Part shown: in pieces, positions 11,901-23,082 of the stretch
Position numbering within the stretch: position 1 is the stretch's first letter
How the letters are laid out: the number at the start of each line of letters is the position of its first letter
From: Takakia lepidozioides
Taxonomy: Eukaryota; Streptophyta; Takakiopsida; Takakiales; Takakiaceae
Direction of reading: 5' to 3'
Assembly (NCBI GenBank): GCA_030704615.1
Contig: CM060733.1
Coordinates: 3,224,001 to 3,288,000 of the forward strand
DNA length: 64,000 nucleotides
Position numbers and translations under genes: made by a program
Notes under the pieces: model-generated
What the model was told of the DNA's origin: nothing
Seen by the model: only the letters and a program-made list of their open reading frames with translations
Databases searched by the model: none

Positions 11901-13377
11901 GTGGTTTAACAACCATGATGTTATCATATTTGTTATGACAAAGTTGTGGCTGTGGGCTGCAGCTATTTCATGAAGCTTTTGATGGACAAAAAATACGCAC
12001 TTCCTTACCGGGTGCTGGATTCTGTTCTGACTCACTTCGTTCGCTTCTGTGATGACCCACGTGACCTTCCTGTGATCTGGCACCAGTCCCTTCTTACATT
12101 CGTTCAAAGGTAAGGGTCACTTCCTTGTCTGTTGAGAAGGTGTAAACAAGCCCTGAAAAGCTTTATTTAGAGGAAATGAAGCAATATCAAAGCCATGCGG
12201 CCTATACACATGGCCCCTCACAAAAACAAAGAAAGGTACTCCCACACATGAAACAAGAAAGCGTGATCTTGATTCCATCTCTGCTGACCAGTAAAGAGGA
12301 GAGTGTAACCCTCTGGCAGCACAGATATGATGTGGCTGTCATTGCACTGCCAGTCACTGTTGAGAGAATAGTATTTAAGGGTCTGAGACATGGAGTGTTG
12401 CAGGTACAAGAACGAGCTGAGTGAAGGAGACAAGGAGAGTTTGAGACGACTGATGCGACAACACAAGCATTACCTAGTAAGTGTAGCTTTTGCTTGGCTC
12501 TACGTCAAATTAGACCCTGTGCCACTGTATGTGCAATTTCTCAAGTCAACAAAGCCAAGAAGGGCCAGTGGCATAGTTTTCTCAAGGAACTCAGAATGGG
12601 TTGGTCGTAATGCCTGGTCACAGTTTTATAGCTTACCATTGATTTCTTAAGCTGCCAGCTCTCTTACCACCCCATTCGTAGTAGCATCTTCACATCCATG
12701 TTATTAGTTTAGTATTCCAGCTGTACTACCACGACTGCATGGTTATAGTGTCCTGAGAAACTGTCTGATTGTGAGAATGTGGTGATGCTGGATCACAGGT
12801 GACACCAGAGATTCAGAGGGAGTTGCTAAACAGCAGGAATCGTGGGCAGAAGGATGACCCTAGTGCCACTACTGATATCCTTCGATTTTTTATTACTCTT
12901 TTCTTATCTTTAGTAGGGCATTACTGACAATTTTTTGTCCTTCAAAGTATTCTGGTCTAGTCATTGCCATGCAGGGATCGATTCTTGATTAGAATGCACT
13001 AGTACACAGATTCCACGCCTTTGGGATCGCTGACCCTGCTGCTTTAATCTCTCATCTTGTTGATTATTACAGTGGTATTTATCCATCTGATCCAGCTTTA
13101 CTTCAGCTGACTATTGACATGCATGTGACAAGCAATGGATAGCAGAGGTAGGAAAGCTACCACATCAAATGAAGATGTGTTGAAGGTTCAGTGGTACTAA
13201 GCTCATTATCAGTTGTATGACACTCATGATACCCCAGCATTGAGGTGGGATAGTGCTATCTGGTTTGCCAAGTTCCTTAATTTCTTTGTACCAGCTTCAA
13301 TGAAGGTCGTGAAGACAACAATAGATGAAGACATGTGGAACCTGCCGGAAGTCCAGATTGGCATGGATGAGGATTAG
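8906..13377 (+). CDS. Bystin (ENP1/BYSL), 40S ribosome assembly factor
   Basis: Twelve coding exons join without a frame break to give 473 residues: 8906-9085, 9536-9609, 10007-10142, 10309-10447, 10673-10727, 10962-11289, 11477-11556, 11689-11736, 11963-12109, 12404-12476, 12799-12874, 13292-13377. The N-terminus is short and basic ([11 protein letters not shown]), then an acidic stretch (SDNEDEDG), then the bystin domain from about residue 190: [67 protein letters not shown]. Bystin/Enp1 is a nucleolar factor needed for 18S rRNA processing and export of pre-40S particles. The start at 8906 is the first ATG in frame, in a good context (GTCATGGCG). Introns are GT-AG except the last (12875-13291), which has U12-type signals and AT-AC ends; an AG acceptor three bases later (exon from 13295) also keeps frame. 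Confidence 0.93.
12875..13291 (+). other. Candidate U12-type AT-AC intron in the bystin gene
   Basis: The donor is ATATCCTT, the exact minor-spliceosome 5' consensus. TTCCTTAAT at 13273-13281 matches the U12 branch-site consensus. The branch A lies 11 bases before AC at 13290-13291. Splicing G (12874) to CA (13292) restores the bystin frame into a typical C-terminal tail ([15 protein letters not shown]). No GT donor close by gives the same frame. Confidence 0.8.
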
Positions 13378-14648
13378 ATCACTCCTGCAATCTGGTAGGG
13401 GTCTTGTATGGTTCATCTTTTTATCAATTAGCCTGCAATAGAGTCCCACAAGGGATGATTTATGTCTACCCAGCGTATGTCCACCTTTAAAGGTGGCATG
13501 AGGCTCCAACTGTGCATTACAAAGCACAAAGGCTGTTTATTTGATTGTATGCTGTGGTGAGGTAGTTTTCTTGTGATCCTTTTTTTTCTATACTGATGAA
13601 TGATGAGGTGTAGTTTGTACTATGTTCCATGTACATCGAAGCTGCAATTATGTTAACACTGTTCTGTGTAAGCTGTGGTTTCTGTCATTGCTAAAATGAA
13701 GCTGCTAGACAGTTTCTATTCCGAAACTGCTGTGCTTAGATAAGATACCATCTGTGATTTATTGATTGGCTGTGAGTTGCAAGCACAGGAGTGGCCTTGT
13801 GTCTTGACCAATAGAGGACAGCGCACACATGATCTGCAGTAATGATCCTCATGGCTTGAAAACAGGTCTTGAGGGATGCAGGCAAGGACAAGCCAACAAA
13901 TGCTTCGATGCTTCCAACGTGTTATCACATGAGGTATGTGCTGAAGCAGCCAAAGCCACAGTAGTAGGGTGAGCCCAAGCATGCTTGTCCTCCTATCTAT
14001 GACAAACTGATTATGCTTGTTCTGGACAAAGCATGCAGAAAACACTCACTGTTGCCATGTTGGCTCATCATCCTTGCAACAAAGAAAGACAAGAAATTGG
14101 CTAACACGGAGCATATTGATTGGCGTCTTCAACCAGCATGGTTGGTTAGTCCTCCATGGTCACATGACTGTATGCCCTGACAGGAAAGAATTTATAAACA
14201 TATGAGCTGGTTTGCTCTTCTGCTGCAAGTACTGGACTGTAGTAGTAGTTCATATCCACGTAGGTCTGTATGAGCGTGTAAGAACCACAGGTGTAATACA
14301 GAGGGTGAAGATTGCAGTATGTTGCCTGCACACTCTTTACTGTACAAGGCATTCAACACTGTAGCGACCCGAAATCAATCAAAAAATGGAATTGTGTCAG
14401 TAGCATTAGCAAACCCGGCCTTTTTGAAACTAGGATGACAGATATTCGTGAAATCTCTTGTCAGAAGGAAGTTGGCCCAAGTTCAAATCAGAGTGTTCAC
14501 GCATCAGCCCATTGCCTACTCTGTTGACAATTCAAGCTGCTACCAGTGTTTTACTCGTTCACTTCACTAAACTCGGTTCTCAATACTGGGACAGTTACTT
14601 TTATTATACTGCACATTTTGGCAGCAAAGAGAAAAGGTGGGTTGTGGT
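13378..14648. other. Region between two convergent genes
   Basis: The bystin gene ends at 13377 on the plus strand and the phosphatase coding region ends at 14649 on the minus strand, so the two 3' UTRs face each other here. I see no further exon, tRNA or clear repeat. Confidence 0.5.
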
Positions 14649-15337
14649 CTAAATATTCGCTACACCAGTTTGAAGGTAGGGAGCCCTTATATTCAATTCA
14701 GTCGGTTTCTCTGGCTTTGGACATTTCTTAAAACTAGAAAGGTTCTGAAGATAAAACTTATCAGCAACCACATCTCTCTTGTTTTCATTGCGATGCCACC
14801 TCCACATGGCTGTCGTACGGTTGAAAATGTCCAGTGTCCCATATCCAAAGCTGGGTTCACGAAATTCTGATATTATGGGTTGTGGATCAATGTGGAATCT
14901 GCATCAACAAAGCAAATTTCACCCTTAAATTAGCTGCAGCTTCAAATTTAATACCTAGCAACCAGCTTTCAATTTTTCAACTCAGTCATCAGGACTAGAA
15001 GAAAAACATCACTTGGTACTGCTTGCAGACCACAGTCAACCTATGTCAAGTCCAATCATAAAGCAATGCAAAGCACTCACTCTGTTGCAGGGCCTTCACG
15101 GTTGCCACCATCTCCAATTGTGATGTAAACTGGCGCACACTCATCTTCTGCATACATGTAGACTCGCTTCTGCAAATGGCAAACATGTGAAAGACACCAA
15201 CACCCAACACAATGAAATGAGATGGATTGGACGAGCTGTTGTTAGTGTACATGTACATCCATTTGCTAACCTTGTGACCTAGTCACCTTAATACACAGTA
15301 GTAGAAAAATAAATTCTGTCTACCTGAGCTAGAGGGA

Positions 15338-15369
<32 letters not shown>

Positions 15370-16539
15370 AGGACACTTTCTAATGGCCACAGGGGACTAC
15401 AAGGGCCCAGAAATGACCATTTCAGGAAACATCAAGTGATGCCTCAAGTCGAAGGGCCTCAAGCAGGTCTTCAAAGCTGAAGGCCTTTCCTAAGGAATGG
15501 GAATCTCCAAAAAGACTGCAGCATCTCCCACTTATCTCCTGATATGCAGGACAGCTGAAGTGGTGCTCTATTCCACTTCCTCCAACATGCACTGGCAGAT
15601 TGTAGCGTCTGCTGTTTTATCTCTAGACAATCTCCCACCTATATCTGCAACCTATGAGAGCCAAATAAAGCAACAAGGGCTCCCATGAGGGCTGTAGAAG
15701 AGTTTCCAGAGAGGTCAATGGGAATAATTATCTGGTTATCCCTGATTTCAAGAGCTGTCTCTGTACAATTGGAGAGAGGTGGTGAGTTGTCTCTCTGGGC
15801 CCCATGTCTGTTCCACATAAAATTCCTGAGATCTTCTCGAATCAGCCTGTTCCTCTCATTCTTTGAAACTATGATGTCTGGTGGTTGGTTGAACGGGGGA
15901 CTAGTGGCATTGAGAGTCAGAAAAAGAAGACTTAACATCCACCCATTTAGAGGGAGAGAGACTCACAAATCGCTCATAGGCATGAACATGGCCAGAGAAA
16001 ACAGCATCCACTTTGTACTTGCGCACGAAGTACTCAACCCCAGTGCGCATCACCTCTCCCTCCAGAAAGTGTGCATTGTAGGTGTTGTACCAGGGCGCAT
16101 GTGTCACAATGAACACCCATGGTGTAACTGATCGATCCACCTTCTGAAGGTCACCCTGCACCATGGACAATATGACTGAGTAAGGTAAATTATATTAGGA
16201 AGCCAACGATTGCAATCCTTGGACTTCACTGCCATTCAAAAAGGTCAGTACATCCCTTGAAGAGAGCAAGGCTTTTTCAACCATCTCAAATGAACTTCTC
16301 TCCAAACTCCTAGAAGTTTGTAAAACAAGCAGGGATTCAAACTGGTTCAGCAACCAGAGAAAACTACCCTCTTAGCCAGCAAAGCCAATCAACCCATGCT
16401 CATTTTTTCCCTCAAAATGTTTGGTTCAAGTCTCGTATGCCCTGGTGGACTGAAACCACACAATGGTCTCTGGGAGGGTCGGTATCCTGCAAGTAATATG
16501 CAGTTGCACCATGGCCTATGTTTCCAAGACCGATCAACG

Positions 16540-16573
<34 letters not shown>

Positions 16574-19500
16574 CTCTCTCTCTCTCTCTCTCTCTCCTTT
16601 GTGTTCCGCTCAAACTGGGCGCTGGGTCAATGGCCACAAGGCTACGGCAAACAACGTCTTATGAGTACATTCTCTCTCCTATGAAACAGATTCACGACAT
16701 AATTAAGTACTGAAGTGTGGTGTATCTCCGAACGAGTATATTGAAGCTAGGGTTGAAAGAAGAGACCTCCAGCCACTCATATTGAGGAGAGTACTTTGCC
16801 AAGGAGATGTATGAATTGAGGGCAATGACATGGGCTGGTCCTATATTGGCGGAGTAGTAAATGGGGCTCACCCCCCCACTAGTTTTCCAGGGGGCTGCAA
16901 ACCTTGAATTTGCTGCCAAGAACCCTTCGTGGGGTTCTCCTGCTCCCTGCCCTCCCCAAATTGTCAAGTCAGTACTTTTTGGTTTAATTATAGGCTCCTC
17001 ACCACAACTAGAAAATACCTTAATTGAGCAGTCTTGATTACTTTCCTGTTCTTTCATGCTCTCCCCAAATCCGTTTGAAAATAATTCCAGGATGCAAAGC
17101 CACCAGGAAAGAAGAGTAAACAATTACAAATCAGCTGCTGGTGAGTGAGCTGCAGAGACAGGATATGAGGAACTGACCGCTTGCTGGTCAAACTCGATCT
17201 CATGATTTCCATAAGTGAAAAGCATGGGTGTCTTGCTAGTGTAACGTGTCATCATGCGGCCCCATGTATCCCACCGTGGTTGATACCCATCTGCATATGA
17301 GAAGTCCCCTGCGTTCAATAGAAACTGGGCCCCACTTTGTGCCAAGTGGCCCAATGTCGTGTTTGAGGAATAAGTTTGGCCCAGGTCTCCTGCAATCACA
17401 TCCATCGAAGCTTGCAGTTTGTTATTTATATCTAAGGTGATGTCTCTTTTCTTGTCTAAGTTTGAGATTCTGGCAATCAGAGTATATGTATTGGAGCCCC
17501 ACACCAAAGCTTGCCTACCAGACTCCCTTGAAACAATTTTCTGGAAGGCTTCCCTTCCTGTTAATGTGATGAGCAGAAATTTCACTTTACCTACAATGGA
17601 GAATTTAAATGGAGTGTCAGATCCAGGAGCTGGGGGCGTCATAAAGTCGCCATAAAAGGTAAGATGCTCTTCCTGGCTGGTCCCAATCTTGTAGTAGTAC
17701 CTTGTGTTGTACTGCACAAGGAAGATACATGCCCAATACATGAGCTCCTGTGATTTGGAAGTGGCCAGTGTGTTGCAACAACCAAAATGCAGTTTCAATA
17801 AAGTTTGTTGCATGTTAACCTTGGAATCCAGGAGGGCTGTATCCTAGCGTGGAAACAAGAGTCATAAAAGTACTCTCCACTGCCCTTGTGAAGTACAGTA
17901 ACAAGAAAATCGACCCTCCATACGTGGTCTACTTTTGTGAATTCAATTCAGAAGTAGGACTACTTGCTTGAAATCATACAATGTCTTTCAAAGTATACTC
18001 AGGACAACGAAGAATGCGACCATTCGACTGGCTTCACATCCGGGAAACAAACAAGAAAGGAAACAAAAGACCTGCATTAAGATCAGTAATCTGTCAAATA
18101 ATGAGACTGGGGAGACAAGGGTTCTGGTTGGGCTTTACAGTTTCCACACACTTGGTCAATTTGGAATACACCAGTGATTATCTCATACATCATGTGTAGA
18201 GATAGAGGGGGGAGTCTACAGAGAGAGAGAGAGAGATGAGCTAAGCAATCCATCCCATGTTATGATGCATTTGAGGGAGTATGACTAGCAGGATACTAAC
18301 CCTATGAGAGTTAATTCACCAGGTTATAAATTTCAGCATGATGCAACTGATCCCCAAAATAGAGGTGCCCTTCCGCACTGCCACAAGGTCCAAACACTAC
18401 AATATTTCCAAAGATGTCGACAGAAAGTATAAACCTGAAGTTTAGATCTTACCAAAAGTACTTTACAAAAAGGTAAAATATGAAGCATTAGAAAGGAGCT
18501 GTGGGCTTGCCTCTAGTTCACGGATCGTCGCATGGTGAAGAAGGCCAGATGTATAGTCTGCATATTGATAGCGAGCCGCATTCCCATCAGCTGACACCTT
18601 ATTGAACACTCCAGGCTGTGCCGAATATAACACAACAGATTCCATGCTGATGTTGCTTGACCAGCTCACAGTAAATGCAGTCCCTGTGTCATCTGCCAGG
18701 CTCAAAAAAACCTACATTCCTCACAGGACATAATGTCAAATGAGTGGTGTACATTCCAACTTCCGCAACACCACCTAAAATTGTCAAATGCCTCTCTGAA
18801 TATGAAAGATTCTGGGCAAAGTGGCACTGGGTTTTAATCCTTTCTAAAATAGCTTCCCAGTCCACTTGGATTGCTCTATGTACCCTATAACACATGTCAA
18901 AGATTTCTTCAACGGTAAAAGCGTTCCTGAATTGAAATGACCTGCATTCTCTTCAAAGGGTGGGGCAGAAGGATAATGTACCTGCTCAGGACCTCCCAGA
19001 GGATTGGGTGCGATGTCCGGTTCATCGAGGTCTAGATCAAGGTCTGCAAAAGGACGCGTGTATTCGGTCTGGTAGCCACTATATGGGCTACTTGGATCCA
19101 GAGTTTGAGCTCGCACCTCCCTCACTGTTCAGCCCCACCCAGATAACGAAGCTATGAGCGATCGCGAAAAGAGAGAAAAATGCAGTTAGTACCCGTTCCC
19201 AGTGAACAGTGTCAATTACAGCCAAAACAACACAGTCGATTTTACAGTATCACTGCCAAAGTAAGAATTTCTGGCACTTTCATATTCTACCTGCGCACTC
19301 ACATCCCTCTCTGGATTTTCCATCTCTCTCTCCGCTTCCTAGTCAAACACACTCATTGTGACTCACTGTCGTACGAAAACGCGCAAATGCTTGCGTATGC
19401 TCGGTCGACTTTTCCTCTGCTCGTTTCCGTATGGACCAGTACTAAAAAATTATTCTCAAACGTTGAATGTTTTTTCCCAAAATATGAATCTGTTTCTCAT

Positions 19501-19812
19501 TCCTTATATCACTATTCCTCATATCTAGATGCATTCCACTTGGAGAATCAACTGATGTTGAATAGTAGTATTTGAGCTGCTTCTTGAAAGCCTCACTTCC
19601 TTCCTTGTGTCCTTTTGCCATAAGCTCTTTGAGCTTCCCGTGGACGTTATAAACTGTCTTTCCCTTCCTCGCCCTCTGTCTCTCACGGACCACTCACACA
19701 ATCCGAACCGAGCTCACCTACTGCTACTGCAATCAATGTAGAGAGTACAGAGCTCACCTGAGTGATAACAACCCAGCAGCGCCCACAACACCACAAGGCC
19801 GCCCCACCTCAT
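14649..19812 (-). CDS. Purple acid phosphatase
   Basis: Nine coding exons join in frame to 479 residues: 19812-19758, 19124-18982, 18711-18511, 17711-17591, 17389-17178, 16946-16767, 16155-15967, 15169-15081, 14898-14649. The start (19812) opens a signal peptide (MRWGGLVVLWALLGCY). A fibronectin-like N-terminal domain follows (TGTAFTVSWSSN, LHHATIRELE), then the metallophosphatase core with all five metal-ligand blocks: GDLGQ (about 174), GDFSYADGY (about 201), GNHE (about 235), THAPWY (about 323) and GHVHAYER (about 360). The C-terminus keeps GDGGNREG and the SFGYGTL block. Plant enzymes of this family hydrolyse phosphate esters with an Fe-Zn or Fe-Mn centre and are secreted or vacuolar, often induced by low phosphate. 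The third intron starts with GC (18510), an acceptable GC-AG type; the donor of intron 6 (GTCTCT) is weak. Introns hold a GAAA repeat and a LINE-tail/microsatellite repeat. Confidence 0.93.
15333..15370 (+). repeat. GAAA tetranucleotide microsatellite
   Basis: About nine tandem copies of GAAA lie in an intron of the phosphatase gene. Confidence 0.9.
16541..16670 (+). repeat. CA/CT microsatellite joined to a LINE 3'-tail copy
   Basis: A (CA)n(CT)n tract of about 57 bp is followed by about 70 bp (from TTTGTGTTCCGCTCAAACTG through GGCTACGGCAAACAAC to GAGTAC) that also occurs at 23085-23155 and, on the minus strand, at 61205-61290 just behind the LINE ORF. It lies in an intron of the phosphatase gene. 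Confidence 0.85.
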
Positions 19813-20540
19813 TGCATCCCGCTTTTACCCGATCACAGCTGCACAAGCAGACAGCACCCCACAGCTTCCTCAGCTAACACTGCTCTCTCTCTTCAATTCT
19901 GGCAATCCAACATCTCCCAATCTGCGCAGGGAGCGTGCGCTGCTTGAGTTCACGCCGCTGGGAAGGCCCCACTGGAGAACCGCGCAGTGAGGACAGCGTA
20001 GATCCAACGGTTCTGAACGGTCTAAGAAACAGCCGCGGTCTGTTGAGAGAGTCCGCGCAGGTTTCTCTGCTTTCGTGCCTCATACGTAATGACCTAAGTG
20101 GGAATATTCTGTCATAATATTCGAACATTCCTGGACACGTAAACTGGCGGATGAAGAGCTCGTATGTTGTGTGAGCAATGAAGCCTTGAGCAGGAACCCT
20201 TAGAGCAGCCATCTCTACATTCAACAACAATCCCTGCATTTAACCACAATCTTCCCATCTGAACAGATGAGAGACATGACAATCACAAGATGCGGGGAAC
20301 TCAACTGACCTTCATTGCATATTCCCTAGCGTGGAGAGCCCTCCTGTAATGAGAGAGAAATAGAAGAAAGGAATTTTGTGACAGATAAACTGGAGAATCG
20401 CTGCCACACATTCCACTGAGTTGCTGGAATGTATTCCCAAAGTTAGAAATGGGCACTTCTTTCAGTAGTCTCAATAAAATTAGACCTTGATGAATACAAT
20501 TCCATAAGCCTGATAGAAGCCCCATTGGGGAAATGCTAAA
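19813..20540. other. Upstream region of the phosphatase gene
   Basis: This should hold the phosphatase promoter and 5' UTR (minus strand). I see no convincing coding exon. A minus-strand open frame at 19874-20239 lacks any family signature. Confidence 0.4.
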
Positions 20541-21346
20541 CGTATGGCTTGAGGATCAGCAGAATAAGCAAGCCTCTTGCATATCAAGGATGGATGCAGG
20601 TCCCTAGCGATGCTAGCAGCACAGTAACCTTTTCAATAGCGCAATTCACTCTTCATCTCAAATGGAGGGTTTAACTTCACAGAAAGAGCAACTTACATTT
20701 GCTGTTTACAGCCTTGACCAATTCCTAAGCCACCATAGTAATATCCTTGAGCAACCTAGTTTGGATTACCTGTTTTCTTTCCTCTTTTCCCCTGAAAAGA
20801 CTCACAGGCACTACTGTCAATGTGGACAAGTTGAGTCAGCTGCGCTGCTACATACAGTCTTTTCGATGTCAAGAACTTGCATTCTGGAAATGGCAGACCT
20901 TTGAGCGTATAAGAGGGGGCTTGATCACCGTATGGCTCGAGGATCAGCAGAATAAGCAAACCTCTTGCATATCAAAGGATGGATGCAGGTCCATTGCAAA
21001 GATAGCAGCACAGTAACCTTTTCAATAGCACAATTCATTCATCATCTCAAATGGGGGGTTTTACTTCACAGAAAGAGCGTCTTACATTTGCTGTTTACAG
21101 CCTTGACCAATGGATACATATACCTCAGCTCACACAGTTCCTAAGCCACCATAGTAATATCCTTGAGCAACCTAGTTTGGATTACCTGTTTTCTTTGCTC
21201 CTTTTCCCCTGAAAAAACTCCCAGGCACTACTGTCTATATGAACAAGTTGGGTCAGCTGCGCTGCTACAATACAGTCTTTTCGACGTCAAGAACTTGCAT
21301 TCTGGAAATGGCAGACCTTTGAGCGTCCAAGAGGGGGCTTGATCAC
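20541..21346. repeat. Direct tandem duplication, two copies of about 0.4 kb
   Basis: Copy 1 (20541-20928) and copy 2 (20929-21346) both start CGTATGGCT(T/C)GAGGATCAG and end GAGGGGGCTTGATCAC. Copy 2 carries about 25 extra bases near 21110-21135. The copies differ at scattered sites. No coding function is evident. Confidence 0.92.
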
Positions 21347-21559
21347 CCCAATGCATGGTACAAAGAGCAAAAATGCTACCCGTTCACAGCAACCTCCTGT
21401 GTAACTGCCACGGCTCTCACCGCTGCAACCATTCCATTCCAGCCAGGCCAATGTCGTCAGCTGTCACTAAAGATTGTTGAGGGTCTACATATATGGGCTG
21501 ACAAACTTCCATGTCTTTACACTCTTTCCAAAATAGCAATGGAATAATAAGTGCAAACA

Positions 21560-21716
21560 AACTGTGCCTGAAGGGCATTCCCATGCTGCAGTTCACACGC
21601 CGAGCAGGCACCCTACCTTGGAACACTAAATAAAACCCAGCTGGGGGAAGGCAACCCATGTGCCCGCTTTGTGGGCATGATTGTACAGACAGCATGCATC
21701 TTCTGATGCAGTGAAG
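21560..21716 (+). pseudogene. LINE C-terminal fragment
   Basis: The plus-strand frame reads CLKGIPMLQF, RRAGTLPWNTK, then a stop, then MCPLCGHDCTDSMHLLMQ. This matches the end of the LINE ORF at 61.4-62.9 kb (DLKGLPTLG, LRAGSLPLNSK, CNCPLCGQSEDSIHFL), including the C-x2-C...H zinc motif. It is a short, stop-containing relic. Confidence 0.7.
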
Positions 21717-21988
21717 GGAAAACCCTTCAAATGAATTGCCCTCTTGAAAATCTCTCTCTTTGGCTCAGTTCAGCTTGAAGCAATACCAAAAGCTGTTGCC
21801 TTTTCATTGGACTTGTTTCAAGCCAACCTCTCTACCGTTCAAGGCTATTTTCATGAGAAACTCTCGAAAGGCAGCAAACTGTGGGTTTCACAAGCATTCC
21901 ATGGAGGTAGTAACCCCATTCTGTCCTCTCCCTTCGCCTGCTTTTCTGCTCCATCTAAGTAGAACCACAAAGATTTGACAACCAGAGC

Positions 21989-23041
21989 CTAAAAAGCACA
22001 CCAGCTTCCCTCTAATCCATCTCCCGTTGGTAATGAAATATGCTCAACCCACCCTTTCATCCGCCCCAACACCCTCACTTGCCACAAAACATCTTCAATG
22101 CAATAAGGAAAGACATAATTCTTACATTTCTTTGGAGGTCTAACTGCAGCAAGTGCAGCTTCGGCAGCAGCTTCCATTGCCTCAGCCTCAGCTTCGGCAG
22201 CTTCAGCAGCCCGAGCTGCTTGCTCAGCTGCAGCAGCTGCTGCTTCAGCCTCTGCAACTGCGATAGCTGCTGCTCGTGCGGCTTCATCAGCTGTTCTGGC
22301 TCGAGCTTTTGCAACATGTTCCATGTCCATCTTTACTTTTTTATGGGGAGGCTCACCCCTCAATTTCTTCGTAGGGTCACGTGGAAAGCGGGGTGTCCGC
22401 GGCTTGTTACTCTCGTCACTATGTACCTCTTGCCGTCGCAGCAGCCGGGAGCCCTTGGGAGGCCTTCCATCACCTCCTGAGGCCGGGGATTCCGTTTCTT
22501 CAGCTGTCTCTAGTGCCGCTACTGGGTTTTCTTTGCCTTCATTGATCTTGTAGTTCTGCCGAACCTGTTGCCAGATACAATCACAAAGTGAGCAGTGGAG
22601 GAAGGAAGGGATCTCGAAAGAGACAGGGACTAAAGTGCACTGGGGAAAAATAACACATTGAAATGCTTTGGTAAGTTTTAATGGAGGTCATCTATGTAGG
22701 ATGGCTTCCATCCTCTTCACAAAAAAGGGATTGCTCGGCCCCAATTATGTGAAGAAGACGGGCCTCCAGAAACACATTGCAAAAAGCCAATAGCAATCCC
22801 CAGCACAACCAGGTGTAGACAAAGCAGAAGGTTCCGAGTCTTTCCCTTCCCCCTTTTCTCTGGCTCCCTACCACCTCATCACAATGGAAAGAATGACAGC
22901 TGATCACACCTTCAGCAGCTTGCCCTGTAATGTTAATGACTTCAGCTTGGTTGTTAATAACCTCCGAAAGTTGGTGGGCACCGGATGTCGTTCCTGCAAC
23001 AGAGACCCCTCTATGTAACAGAGGATACACATACACACACA

Positions 23042-23082
<41 letters not shown>

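Noticed and set aside
12925-12927. TGA as the end of the bystin gene by reading through exon 11
   Set aside because: It would replace the conserved acidic C-terminus with hydrophobic residues, while splicing at the U12 signals restores a typical tail.
19874-20239. 121-codon minus-strand open frame upstream of the phosphatase
   Set aside because: No family motif, no splice partner, and it lies where the phosphatase 5' UTR and promoter should be.
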